Part shown: positions 1 through 6,759 of the stretch, piece by piece | How the letters are laid out: each line of letters opens with the position of its first letter | How positions within the stretch are numbered: the first letter of the stretch is position 1 | Source: DATKDU01 sp035512595 | GTDB lineage: Bacteria > Planctomycetota > Planctomycetia > Pirellulales > Pirellulaceae | Assembly: GCA_035512595.1 (NCBI GenBank) | Contig: DATKDU010000209.1 | Coordinates: forward strand, 1-9,408 | DNA: 9,408 nucleotides | Direction: 5' to 3' | Translations under genes and position numbers: made by a program | Notes under the pieces: generated by a model | What the model saw: only the letters and a program-made list of their open reading frames with translations | Told to the model about the DNA's origin: nothing | Databases searched by the model: none

Positions 1-1417
1 TGACGAGCGGAAGCTTGTCGATCGGCGGCTGCGGGCCATAGTCCACCTCCGGCGGCACTTCCGGCAGCGGGAACAGCGGCATTTCGCTCTCCCCGGATGC
101 GACAAGCGGATACGACGCCACGCTGCCGTCGATCCGGCCGACAACCACGCCACTGCTCGCCGGCAGGATCGCCACGCCGCTGGCCCAGTCGGATTGTTCT
201 TCGAGCTGACTGCGGATCGTCATCGCCTCGGCATTCCAGACCTTGACCAGTCGATCCTCGCCCGTGGAGACGACGGTCTTTCCGTCGGCCGACCAGGCCA
301 GCCGCAAGACGGGCGTCTCGTGGGCGAATTTCGACAATAAGAGCGGATTGGTCCCTTCCTTGGCAGCCTCGCTGATCTGCCAGACGCGGATGCGGTTATC
401 GACGCCGGCCGCGGCCAGGCGCGTGCCGTCGGGATGGAAGGCGAGCGTGTAGAGCTCCTTTTGTGACTCCTTGAGCGTGTCGAGCCGCTCGCCGCTGGCG
501 ACGTCCCACAGCTTCACCGTCCGGTCGCCGCTGGCGCTGGCCAGCACTTTGCCATCCTTGCGGAACGCCAACTCGAAGACCGCGCCGTTGTGGCCGTCGA
601 GGGACTTGGCAACGCTAGCGTCGGCTACGTTCCAGAGCTTGATCGAGCTGTCGTAGCTGCCAGTGGCCAATAGCGACCCATCGGGGCTGAGCCGCACGGC
701 ATACACGCTGTCCTTGTGCCCCTGGAACACTTTCACGAGCGAGCCATCGGCCACTTTCCACAGCCGCGCTTCGCCGAACAGCCCCGGCTCGCCGGCGGCG
801 GCCGCGAGGTACTGCCCGTCGTCCGAAAGGGCGATGGCATTCACGCTGCCACGGTGGCCGCTCAGCTTGTGGAGCAGCTTGCGCTGGGGATGGGATTGCA
901 GCTCGACTACACCATGCCGGGCGACGGCGACGACGTTGCCTTGCGGCGCGACGGCAATCGCGTGGACCGCGTCCCGCACGGGCGCCGTCAGCTTGATCTG
1001 CGGCGTGACGAGCACCGTCAGATCGGGCCCTTTTCCCTCCGGTCCCTTGGCACCGGCATCGATCCACGACTTGATGAGGGCGATCTCCTCGGCCTTCGGC
1101 TCCTCTTCCCCTTCCGGCGGCATTTTCGGATCCGCCTTGCCGGTCAGCACCAGGATCATCCGGCTCAGGTCACCGTTTTCGGGATTGATCACTGCCCCCT
1201 TCTCGCCCCCCTTGAGCAGCGACGCATAACTCTCCAGCGACAACTTCCCCTCGCGGTCGGTGTCGTTGTGACAGCCGGTGCAGTACTTGGTGAAGAGGGG
1301 GGCGATGTGTTGGGAGAAGTCGGGGACGGTCTCTTCGCCAAAGAGAGTTGCCGGTATGTCAAGTGTGAAGCCCAAGGCGATCAGTCCGACATGCAGAACG
1401 AATCTAGTTCGATTCAT
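1..1417 (-). CDS. Planctomycete cytochrome c domain plus WD40 repeat protein (3' end off left edge)
   Basis: The frame is open from the ATG at 1417 to the left edge (472 codons visible, no stop), so the C-terminus is missing. The N-terminus has a hydrophobic signal-like stretch (about residues 6-27), then a planctomycete-type cytochrome c domain with one CxxCH heme motif (CTGCH, residues 46-50) and a candidate axial Met in PKMPPEGEEE (Met99). From about residue 150 there are roughly seven WD40 blades. The clearest contain GHKDSVYAVRLSPDG, IKLWNVAD, VKLWDVASGE and IRVWQISEA, ending near residue 440, which is enough for one full propeller. The likely role is an exported heme protein with a propeller for protein contacts; substrate and partners are unknown. 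The start is supported by GAGGG (1428-1432) 10 nt upstream, inside the last codons of the phosphoesterase gene, whose stop is only 4 bp away. Family relatives often continue with further C-terminal domains, which cannot be seen here. Confidence 0.9.
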   Translation of the reverse strand, partial: MNRTRFVLHVGLIALGFTLDIPATLFGEETVPDFSQHIAPLFTKYCTGCHNDTDREGKLSLESYASLLKGGEKGAVINPENGDLSRMILVLTGKADPKMPPEGEEEPKAEEIALIKSWIDAGAKGPEGKGPDLTVLVTPQIKLTAPVRDAVHAIAVAPQGNVVAVARHGVVELQSHPQRKLLHKLSGHRGSVNAIALSDDGQYLAAAAGEPGLFGEARLWKVADGSLVKVFQGHKDSVYAVRLSPDGSLLATGSYDSSIKLWNVADASVAKSLDGHNGAVFELAFRKDGKVLASASGDRTVKLWDVASGERLDTLKESQKELYTLAFHPDGTRLAAAGVDNRIRVWQISEAAKEGTNPLLLSKFAHETPVLRLAWSADGKTVVSTGEDRLVKVWNAEAMTIRSQLEEQSDWASGVAILPASSGVVVGRIDGSVASYPLVASGESEMPLFPLPEVPPEVDYGPQPPIDKLPLV

Positions 1418-1421
1418 GAGG

Positions 1422-2132
1422 TCAAATCCCTCGCAGTTTCTTCATGGTTGTTTCCGCGTCGTATTCTATTCGACGGAAAATCACTTTGTCGTCGTCGAGC
1501 AGGACGTAGCATGCACGCAGGTCACCGTCACGCGGCTGGCCCACCGAACCGACGTTGATCATTGTCCTTTCGCCGCCGAGTAGGTAGCGATAGCCGCATT
1601 CTTCCGGAGAAATGAAGCGGTAATCGACCGTAAGGATTCCGGGCAAGTGAGTATGACCCATCACGCAATACTTCGAGAACCGGCTGAAGACCTGATCCAT
1701 CTTTCGATGGTTGTAGATGTCCTCGGGAAAGATGTACTCGTGCGTCGGCTCGCGCGGGGAGCCGTGAACGAAGAGGACGTCGCCTTCTTCGAACTTACGG
1801 GGAATCGTGCCCAAGTATTCCCAGCGCCGCTGGCGCCCCTCCGACGCTTTTTCGAGCTGCTTGCGAGTCCAGTCGACGGCCTGTAGAGCTACAGGACTAA
1901 AGCCTGCTGGTTCAATGAACGCCGCCTCGTCATGGTTGCCGAGTATCGTCATTTGGCAGCATTCCATCACGAGATCGAGGCAGGCACAGGGATCCGGACC
2001 AAAGCCGATGACGTCACCGACGCAGATGATTTTCTCGACGTGATGAGCCTTGATGTCATCGAGGACCGCAGTGAGCGCCTCCAGGTTCGAATGGATGTCA
2101 CCGATGACGGCAAGCATGTCTGACCATTCCAT
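1422..2132 (-). CDS. Calcineurin-like metallophosphoesterase, YfcE/MJ0936-type
   Basis: This 236-residue protein has the complete metal-binding motif set of the calcineurin-like phosphoesterase superfamily (Metallophos_2 type): GDIHSN (Asp12, His14), GD (Asp40), GNHDE (Asn66, His67), VHGS (His123) and GHTH (His160, His162). By family knowledge it is a two-metal hydrolase of phosphodiesters or phosphomonoesters. The substrate cannot be read from the sequence. There is no signal peptide or membrane segment, so it should be cytoplasmic, unlike the exported products around it. The chosen ATG at 2132 shares its A with the TGA stop of the DUF1549 gene (TGATG), a typical translational coupling arrangement. 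An internal ATG at 2117 (MLAVIGDIHSN) would give the N-terminus more usual for the family and is a real alternative. A TTG at 2135 is less likely. The length is normal and the gene looks intact. Confidence 0.92.
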   Translation of the reverse strand: MEWSDMLAVIGDIHSNLEALTAVLDDIKAHHVEKIICVGDVIGFGPDPCACLDLVMECCQMTILGNHDEAAFIEPAGFSPVALQAVDWTRKQLEKASEGRQRRWEYLGTIPRKFEEGDVLFVHGSPREPTHEYIFPEDIYNHRKMDQVFSRFSKYCVMGHTHLPGILTVDYRFISPEECGYRYLLGGERTMINVGSVGQPRDGDLRACYVLLDDDKVIFRRIEYDAETTMKKLRGI

Positions 2133-4621
2133 CAATGATTAAACATGAACTCCCGGCTGCTCAGCACGCTCCAGTACAAATCCTCGATCACCTGCCGCTT
2201 CTCTTCGGGCTTGGCGCCGGTAATCTCCGCGGCCAGCCGTTGCCGCTCGTCGTCGGTGGGGAGGCGCGACAGTGCGGCCAGGAACAGGTCGTCGAGCACC
2301 TGGTCGGCGGACGGTTCGGCGGCCGCTTTTTCCGCGGCGCCGCCGGCGGCAGTCAGCTTCTGGTTCACTGTGTCGCCGTTGAGCATGTGCAGTACCTGCG
2401 TCATGCTCGGCTCGCCCGAACGCTCGCACTCGCAGGTGATCAACCGATCGGGCTGGCCGAACGTCTTGAGGAAGTACGAGTCGGTGAAGACGTCGCGCAA
2501 TTGCTGGGCCCGCGTCACCGGCGCCTTCTCCCCCTTTTTGCCATCGGCCGTCAGGAAGTGAAACTGCGTCGGCACAGCGGTGACCTGCGACACGGCATCC
2601 AAGAGCACCTCGGCCTTCAGCCGCTGGGGATAGTACCGCGAGTAGAACCGCTCATCTAATTGATTCTCCGGCAATGGCGTACTTGCTCGCTGGTAAGCGG
2701 CCGACTGGAGGATCGTCCGCATGAGCTGCTTGAGGTCGTGCTTCTGCTCCACCAGGTACTTTGCCGCCGAGTCAAGCAGCTTTTCGTTGCTGGCCGGGTT
2801 GGTCAGCCGCATGTCATCCACCGCCTCGACCAGCCCGACGCCAAAGAAGTTGGCCCACACGCGGTTCACAATCGCCCGGGTGAAATACGGGTTTTCCGGC
2901 GACGTGAGCCACTTTGCCATCGGCACTCGCCGGTCTTCCGTCGCCTCGAAGGGCAATGCCTCGCCATCCAGCGGGCGCGGCGGCTGGGGAATGCCGCGGC
3001 TGGGCTGAATCAGCTCCCCCTGCGTGTCGGTGTAGACGACGCGGAGGCCGTCGCCGCTGCGATAGTCGCCTCCCCAACCCTTGGCCCGCACGCGGGAAAA
3101 CAGGTTGGCAAAGCCGTAGTACTGGTCGTTGGTCCATTTTTCGAGCGGATGGTTGTGGCACTTGGCGCAATTCACAGACAAACCCAGGAACGCCTGCGAA
3201 ACCGTCTCCGCCATCATTTCCGGGTCCTGGTGCAGGGCATAGAAGTTGGCCGCCCCATTCTCGTGCGTGCTGCCGCTGGCGGTGACGATCTGGCGGACGA
3301 ACTGGTCCCAGGGCTTGTTCTCGGCGACGCTCTGGCGGATCCAGGCGTAATAGGTTTCGATCGCCTTGGGGCGCAGCCGCTCGCCGGAGAGCAAGAGCAG
3401 GTCCGACCATTTGGCCGACCAGTAATCGACGAACTCCGGCCGGGCCAGCAGCGCATCGATCAGCTTGTCGCGCTTGTCCTGCGACGTATCGGCCAGAAAC
3501 GCGCGGGCCTCATCCCCCGTCGGCAGCGTGCCGATCGTGTCCAGGTGCGCTCGGCGGAGGAACGTCCCGTCATCGCAAGGCGGGCTGGGCGGCAGGTTGA
3601 GTGCCGCCAGCTTGGCGTTCACTTCGTCATCGAGAAAATTCCGCCGCGGCAGTTGGGCAAAGATCTCCGCCGGCACGGCATTGGGATAGGGCACCGTCAT
3701 GAACGCCATGGCGCTGTAGTTGAGATACCAGACCTTGATCGCCCCTTCGCCGGGGCCGGTGATCGTCACTTTGCCGCGCTCGTCCACGCTCGTCACCGTG
3801 CTATTGGCGGCGGTGTACTTGGCCCACCGCGTAGCATCTTCAACGCGACCATCGCTGAAGTGGGCCAGCACGACAAGCTGCTGCGAATTGCCGACGGCCT
3901 GCGTCGTGTACTGCGGCAGCACCTCGAGCCTCGTGATCTGCGGGTCGTTTTCCTTCGGGCCCGGCGCACCGGCGGCAATCCACTCGGCCAGCACGCGATA
4001 TTCCAGCGACGACGGATCGAGCCGCACGCCTCCTTTGTGCGGCAGGAGCCCCGTGGGCTTGGTGAGAATCAGGCTGCGCCCGGGATCGGTCGGCACGATG
4101 CGGCGGCCGATCGCCTGCCGCGTGAGGTACGTGTAGTCGGCATCGACGTCGAAGCCAAACAGCGTCAGGCGAAAACCCTTTTGCCCGGCCCGCGCGCCGT
4201 GACAAGCACCCGCGTTGCAGCCTTGCTTGGAAAGGACTGACTCGACGTGATTGCGAAAGCTCCAGGAGAACGGCTGGTCCATCCCGGTGACGGTGACCTC
4301 GGCGGCCGCGGTCTTGTCGCCGGCCTTGGCGGTGATCGTCGCTTTGCCGTTGGCGACGGGGATGGTGACGTTGTTTTCGATGCGGACGATCTTCTCGTCG
4401 CTGCTAGTAAACGCCGCCTCGGCAACTTGCGCCGCAAATTGCCCGTCAGCACCGCGGGATTGGACGATGAGCGTCTGGCGGGATTCGGGGGAGAAAAGCA
4501 TGACTTGCCGTGGCAACAGGGAAATGCCGTTAAAGTCATGGCCCTCGCGTGCCCGCGTCTCCGGGGACAATGCGACGAGGGTGGCTACCGATATCAAAAC
4601 GGTGATGGTTACGCGTTTCAT
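2132..4621 (-). CDS. DUF1549/DUF1553 heme-motif protein with bacterial Ig-like domains
   Basis: This 829-residue exported protein starts with a signal peptide (residues 1-24, cleavage near ETRA). Next come a Big_2-like Ig region (about 30-112), a cytochrome-like region with GCNAGACHG (Cys135, Cys140, His141) and a second Ig-like stretch (about 228-310). The DUF1549 region follows (about 328-540), including VNCAKCHNHP (CxxCH at 485-489). The DUF1553 region (about 565-825) has NRVWANFFG, CECERSGEPSM (730-740) and the terminal SSREFMFNH. This is the standard planctomycete architecture; the biochemical function is unresolved. Heme attachment at CAKCH is plausible. The first motif has four residues between the cysteines, so it is either an unusual heme site or another metal or disulfide site. 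The ATG overlaps the toxin stop (ATGA, 4618-4621), and no strong ribosome binding site is seen, so translation probably depends on coupling. The stop overlaps the phosphoesterase start. Confidence 0.93.
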   Translation of the reverse strand: MKRVTITVLISVATLVALSPETRAREGHDFNGISLLPRQVMLFSPESRQTLIVQSRGADGQFAAQVAEAAFTSSDEKIVRIENNVTIPVANGKATITAKAGDKTAAAEVTVTGMDQPFSWSFRNHVESVLSKQGCNAGACHGARAGQKGFRLTLFGFDVDADYTYLTRQAIGRRIVPTDPGRSLILTKPTGLLPHKGGVRLDPSSLEYRVLAEWIAAGAPGPKENDPQITRLEVLPQYTTQAVGNSQQLVVLAHFSDGRVEDATRWAKYTAANSTVTSVDERGKVTITGPGEGAIKVWYLNYSAMAFMTVPYPNAVPAEIFAQLPRRNFLDDEVNAKLAALNLPPSPPCDDGTFLRRAHLDTIGTLPTGDEARAFLADTSQDKRDKLIDALLARPEFVDYWSAKWSDLLLLSGERLRPKAIETYYAWIRQSVAENKPWDQFVRQIVTASGSTHENGAANFYALHQDPEMMAETVSQAFLGLSVNCAKCHNHPLEKWTNDQYYGFANLFSRVRAKGWGGDYRSGDGLRVVYTDTQGELIQPSRGIPQPPRPLDGEALPFEATEDRRVPMAKWLTSPENPYFTRAIVNRVWANFFGVGLVEAVDDMRLTNPASNEKLLDSAAKYLVEQKHDLKQLMRTILQSAAYQRASTPLPENQLDERFYSRYYPQRLKAEVLLDAVSQVTAVPTQFHFLTADGKKGEKAPVTRAQQLRDVFTDSYFLKTFGQPDRLITCECERSGEPSMTQVLHMLNGDTVNQKLTAAGGAAEKAAAEPSADQVLDDLFLAALSRLPTDDERQRLAAEITGAKPEEKRQVIEDLYWSVLSSREFMFNH

Positions 4622-4881
4622 GGTTTCTTTGGATAGAGCCAGACCGCCGTCACGACAACAAGCTTGTCATTGGAACTCACTAGGTATTCGATGACGATCG
4701 ACAAATCGACGAGGATGCGCAGGTTACCACCCCGCGACTCGCCAATGAGAAGCGGTCGTCGGGCCAATGCGTTCTCGATTCCATTAACGTGCTGAGCGAA
4801 CTCGTTCTTGTCTTGCGACTGTTCGTAGAGCCGCGCGAGTTCAATTGCCGCCGACGGAACCCAATCGACGGCATACTTCAT
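4618..4881 (-). CDS. RelE/ParE-family toxin-like protein
   Basis: This 87-residue protein begins MKYAVDWVPSAAIELARLY. It follows the RelE/ParE plan: a first beta strand (about 2-8), two helices (about 10-42), then a GESRGGNLRILVD turn and strand (47-59) and C-terminal strands ending TAVWLYPKK. The family comprises ribosome-dependent mRNA interferases (RelE) and gyrase inhibitors (ParE); the target here cannot be told apart by eye. It lies directly after a small antitoxin-like gene with a 4-base ATGA overlap (4878-4881), the usual antitoxin-first order. Its own stop overlaps the DUF1549 start by ATGA. The frame is open further upstream to 5157, but that extension lies under the antitoxin gene in another frame and reads as low-quality basic sequence, so I start at 4881. 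Whether it is active is unknown. Confidence is good for the family and moderate for toxicity. Confidence 0.82.
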   Translation of the reverse strand: MKYAVDWVPSAAIELARLYEQSQDKNEFAQHVNGIENALARRPLLIGESRGGNLRILVDLSIVIEYLVSSNDKLVVVTAVWLYPKKP

Positions 4882-5132
4882 TCTCGCCCCAAGTCCTTCC
4901 AGATCTGCGCGAGCGTCTTTCGTCCTGGTTCCTTGAGTCTGCGCTCTCGCTCCTCGGACGTAAGCGGTGACTCGACGCCCGCGTACAGCGATGGGTCGTG
5001 TACGATTTCTGGAAAGAATGTGCCGATCGCTTTTCCGGCAGAGTCGCAAATTACGACCGGATCGTGGGAAGCGGCGAGCTGCGAGATCGCAGCGTCCGGT
5101 AGCGTGATTTGACTCATCGGGGTCATATCCAT
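4878..5132 (-). CDS. Small antitoxin-like protein paired with the RelE/ParE-like gene
   Basis: This 84-residue soluble protein has three visible parts. The N-terminal part is SQITLPDAAISQLA. A compact beta-like core, PVVICDSAGKAIGTFFP (25-41), follows. The charged C-terminal tail contains SLYAGVESPLTSEERERRL, a KEPGRKT segment and AQIWKDLG. Small proteins of this pattern (an xxxCDxxGxxxGxFxP core, a DPSLYxGxE segment, then an arginine/glutamate helix) are, from memory, often encoded before RelE/ParE genes in planctomycetes. The role as antitoxin is inferred from that pairing. The tail would be the part wrapping the toxin. The ATG at 5132 is chosen because GGAG (5141-5144) sits 8 nt upstream. 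In-frame ATGs at 5126 and 5117 are alternatives. The gene begins 30 bp after the DUF1501 stop and ends overlapping the toxin start. I cannot assign a DNA-binding fold with confidence. Confidence 0.75.
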   Translation of the reverse strand: MDMTPMSQITLPDAAISQLAASHDPVVICDSAGKAIGTFFPEIVHDPSLYAGVESPLTSEERERRLKEPGRKTLAQIWKDLGRE

Positions 5133-5162
5133 GCGTCATTCTCCGCCCAAGGTTCACAGTGA

Positions 5163-6536
5163 TTAAAACAATTCTTTGATCTCATGCTTTCCAAAATCCA
5201 CCAATGGGAACGGCCTCCCCGCTGGACCAGGGAGCGTCGTGTCGAGATTGAAGCCCAGGCTCTTGTAAATCGTGGCGACCACTTCAGCCGGCTCGACGGC
5301 GCGCTCGGCCGGATACGCGCCGATGGGGTCGCTCTTGCCGATGGCGCGGCCGCCTTGTATGCCGCCGCCGGCGAAATAGGCGCTGAAGCACTGCGGCCAG
5401 TGATCGCGGCCGCCAGCCGGATTGATCCGCGGCGTGCGGCCGAACTCCGCCAGGTTGCAGACCAGCGTATCGGCCAAGAGGCCCCGCTCGCTCAGGTCTT
5501 CGATCAGCGCGCCGTACGCCTGGTCGTACATCGGCGCGACGATGTCCTTCATCCCTTCGATCGACGTGAACGGCTTGCTGCCGTGAATGTCCCAGGTGAT
5601 CTCGTTGAACACGGTCAGGAACGTGTTGACGGTCACGAACCGCACGCCGGCTTCGATCAACCGACGCGACAGAAGGCAACATTGACCGAAACGATTGAGT
5701 CCGTACTTCTCGCGCAGCTCCTTTGGCTCCTGCGACAAATCAAACGCCGCGCGGGCCTGCGGGCTGGTCATCATCCGGTAGGCCGCTTCAAAATTGGCGT
5801 CCATCAGTTTGGCCGCCGGGCTGGCCTCGAACTCGGTCACCTTCGCTTCCACGATCTGCCGCAGGCGACGCCGCCGGTCGAGCCGCGCGTCGCCAAAATC
5901 CTTGGGGGGCAGCAGATCAGGCACCTTGAAGTTTTCGACCGACGGATCGGTGTTGAGCACGAACGGGTCGTACGCCTTTCCCAAAAATCCCGCATCTTGC
6001 CCATGGGGCAAATTGCCCCCCGTCGGGCCCATTGCCTCGGGCAAGATCACGTGCGGCGGCAGATCGCTCTTGCGGCCGCGGAGATACGCCAGCGCACAGC
6101 CGACGTGCGGCGTATTGAGGCCGCCGGAAAAGAGCCGCCCCGTCTGGAGCATCTGGTGCCCCGTGTCGTGGACGGCTGCCGCCGTGTGATAGCAGCTTCG
6201 CACGACAGAAAACTTGTCGGCCACCGCGGCGTGCTTGGGCAAAATCTCCGTGAGTTGAAAGCCCCCCTTGGTCGAAATCGGCGCAAACGGCCCGCGAATC
6301 TCCGCCGCCGCGTCCGGCTTGGGATCGAACGTATCCATCTGGCTCGGCGCGCCCAGATTGAAGATCATGATCACCGACCGGTTGTCATGCTCCTTGGCGA
6401 CGGCGCCTTGGGCCTGGGCCGCCAAAAGCTGCGGCAGCGAAAGGCCGACCGCGCCGAGCGCCCCGACCTGGAGAAAATCTCGCCGGGTTACCCCGTCACA
6501 CGTATGAGCCGAACCACGGTCGGTGAAGCGCAGCAT
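5163..6536 (-). CDS. DUF1501 protein with twin-arginine signal
   Basis: This 457-residue protein has a twin-arginine motif, TRRDFLQV (17-24), followed by a hydrophobic segment (about 25-40) ending at LAAQAQ, so export of a folded protein by Tat is expected. The body has DUF1501 hallmarks: NLGAPSQMDTFDPKP (60-74), VHDTGHQM (122-129), AEFGRTPRIN (363-372) and GGRDHW (375-380). DUF1501 belongs to the alkaline phosphatase/sulfatase-like superfamily, but no activity is established for this group, and I do not see the canonical sulfatase C-x-P/S-x-R nucleophile motif. The ATG at 6536 is preferred over an upstream in-frame start at 6590: GAGGA (6544-6548) lies 7 nt before it and it puts the Tat motif at the usual distance. 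It is the first gene of the six-gene minus-strand operon. In planctomycetes DUF1501 genes commonly sit beside DUF1549/DUF1553 genes; here a toxin-antitoxin-like pair separates them. Confidence 0.93.
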   Translation of the reverse strand: MLRFTDRGSAHTCDGVTRRDFLQVGALGAVGLSLPQLLAAQAQGAVAKEHDNRSVIMIFNLGAPSQMDTFDPKPDAAAEIRGPFAPISTKGGFQLTEILPKHAAVADKFSVVRSCYHTAAAVHDTGHQMLQTGRLFSGGLNTPHVGCALAYLRGRKSDLPPHVILPEAMGPTGGNLPHGQDAGFLGKAYDPFVLNTDPSVENFKVPDLLPPKDFGDARLDRRRRLRQIVEAKVTEFEASPAAKLMDANFEAAYRMMTSPQARAAFDLSQEPKELREKYGLNRFGQCCLLSRRLIEAGVRFVTVNTFLTVFNEITWDIHGSKPFTSIEGMKDIVAPMYDQAYGALIEDLSERGLLADTLVCNLAEFGRTPRINPAGGRDHWPQCFSAYFAGGGIQGGRAIGKSDPIGAYPAERAVEPAEVVATIYKSLGFNLDTTLPGPAGRPFPLVDFGKHEIKELF

Positions 6537-6543
6537 CGACGAT

Positions 6544-6548
6544 TCCTC
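6544..6548 (-). promoter_or_regulatory. Ribosome binding site deciding the DUF1501 start
   Basis: GAGGA on the minus strand lies 7 nt before the ATG at 6536. It is the best Shine-Dalgarno match near any candidate start of this gene and excludes the longer upstream reading. Confidence 0.7.
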
Positions 6549-6589
6549 GGCAATTGGATCTGGTGAGAACGAACGGCCCCAAGCTATCA

Positions 6590-6618
6590 ACGGTATCAGA
6601 CGAGAGACGTAAAATCAA
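6590..6618 (-). promoter_or_regulatory. Weak candidate promoter for the six-gene operon
   Basis: On the minus strand TTGATT (6613-6618) and TACCGT (6590-6595) are separated by 17 bp. They match sigma-70 consensus at 4/6 and 3/6 positions and would give a leader of roughly 45 nt before the DUF1501 ATG. The match is weak and could be chance. The location in the divergent intergenic region is the main support. Confidence 0.2.
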
Positions 6619-6694
6619 CCAGCACGGGCAGTTATGGCGAATCTTGCCGGAGGTGCGCCAGCGCAGGGTTAAGTCCAGCCAAACGCAACTTTTT

Positions 6695-6725
6695 TTGTCC
6701 AAAGGGGTTCGAATTCGCATACAAT
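6695..6725 (+). promoter_or_regulatory. Candidate promoter of the EF-hand gene
   Basis: TACAAT (6720-6725) is a 5/6 match to the sigma-70 -10 box. The best -35 candidate is TTGTCC (6695-6700, 4/6), but the 19-bp spacer is longer than ideal. A run of seven T (6690-6696) just upstream, overlapping the -35 candidate, is the most AT-rich spot of the region. Transcription would begin near 6732, leaving a leader of about 28 nt that carries the GGGAG ribosome binding site at 6747-6751. The 223-bp region 6537-6759 holds no credible gene. Confidence 0.4.
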
Positions 6726-6759
6726 GGACGGTGCGCGTTGATCCCCGGGAGAATTTGCC

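Noticed and set aside
716..1558. Plus-strand open frame of 280 codons
   Set aside because: It runs antisense across the cytochrome-WD40 gene and the end of the phosphoesterase gene, both well supported by motifs.
2660..4240. Long open frame on the plus strand (526 codons)
   Set aside because: It lies antisense to the DUF1549/DUF1553 gene, whose protein has clear family motifs throughout. The antisense product is Arg/Gly/Leu-rich with no recognisable domain, as expected for a shadow frame in GC-rich coding DNA.
4882..5157. N-terminal extension of the toxin frame to 5157
   Set aside because: It would overlap the whole antitoxin-like gene in another frame and adds 92 residues without family resemblance. 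The MKYAVDW start gives the normal RelE/ParE length and an ATGA overlap.
5184..6566. Long open frame on the plus strand (460 codons)
   Set aside because: It is antisense to the DUF1501 gene, shows no family motif, and has the Arg-rich composition typical of a mirror frame.
6537..6590. Longer DUF1501 start at 6590
   Set aside because: The extra 18 residues push the twin-arginine motif inward, and the ATG at 6536 has a good GAGGA ribosome binding site at 7 nt.
6710..6717. CGAATTCG palindrome in the EF-hand promoter region as an operator
   Set aside because: Eight bases is too short to support an operator without a second copy or conservation data.
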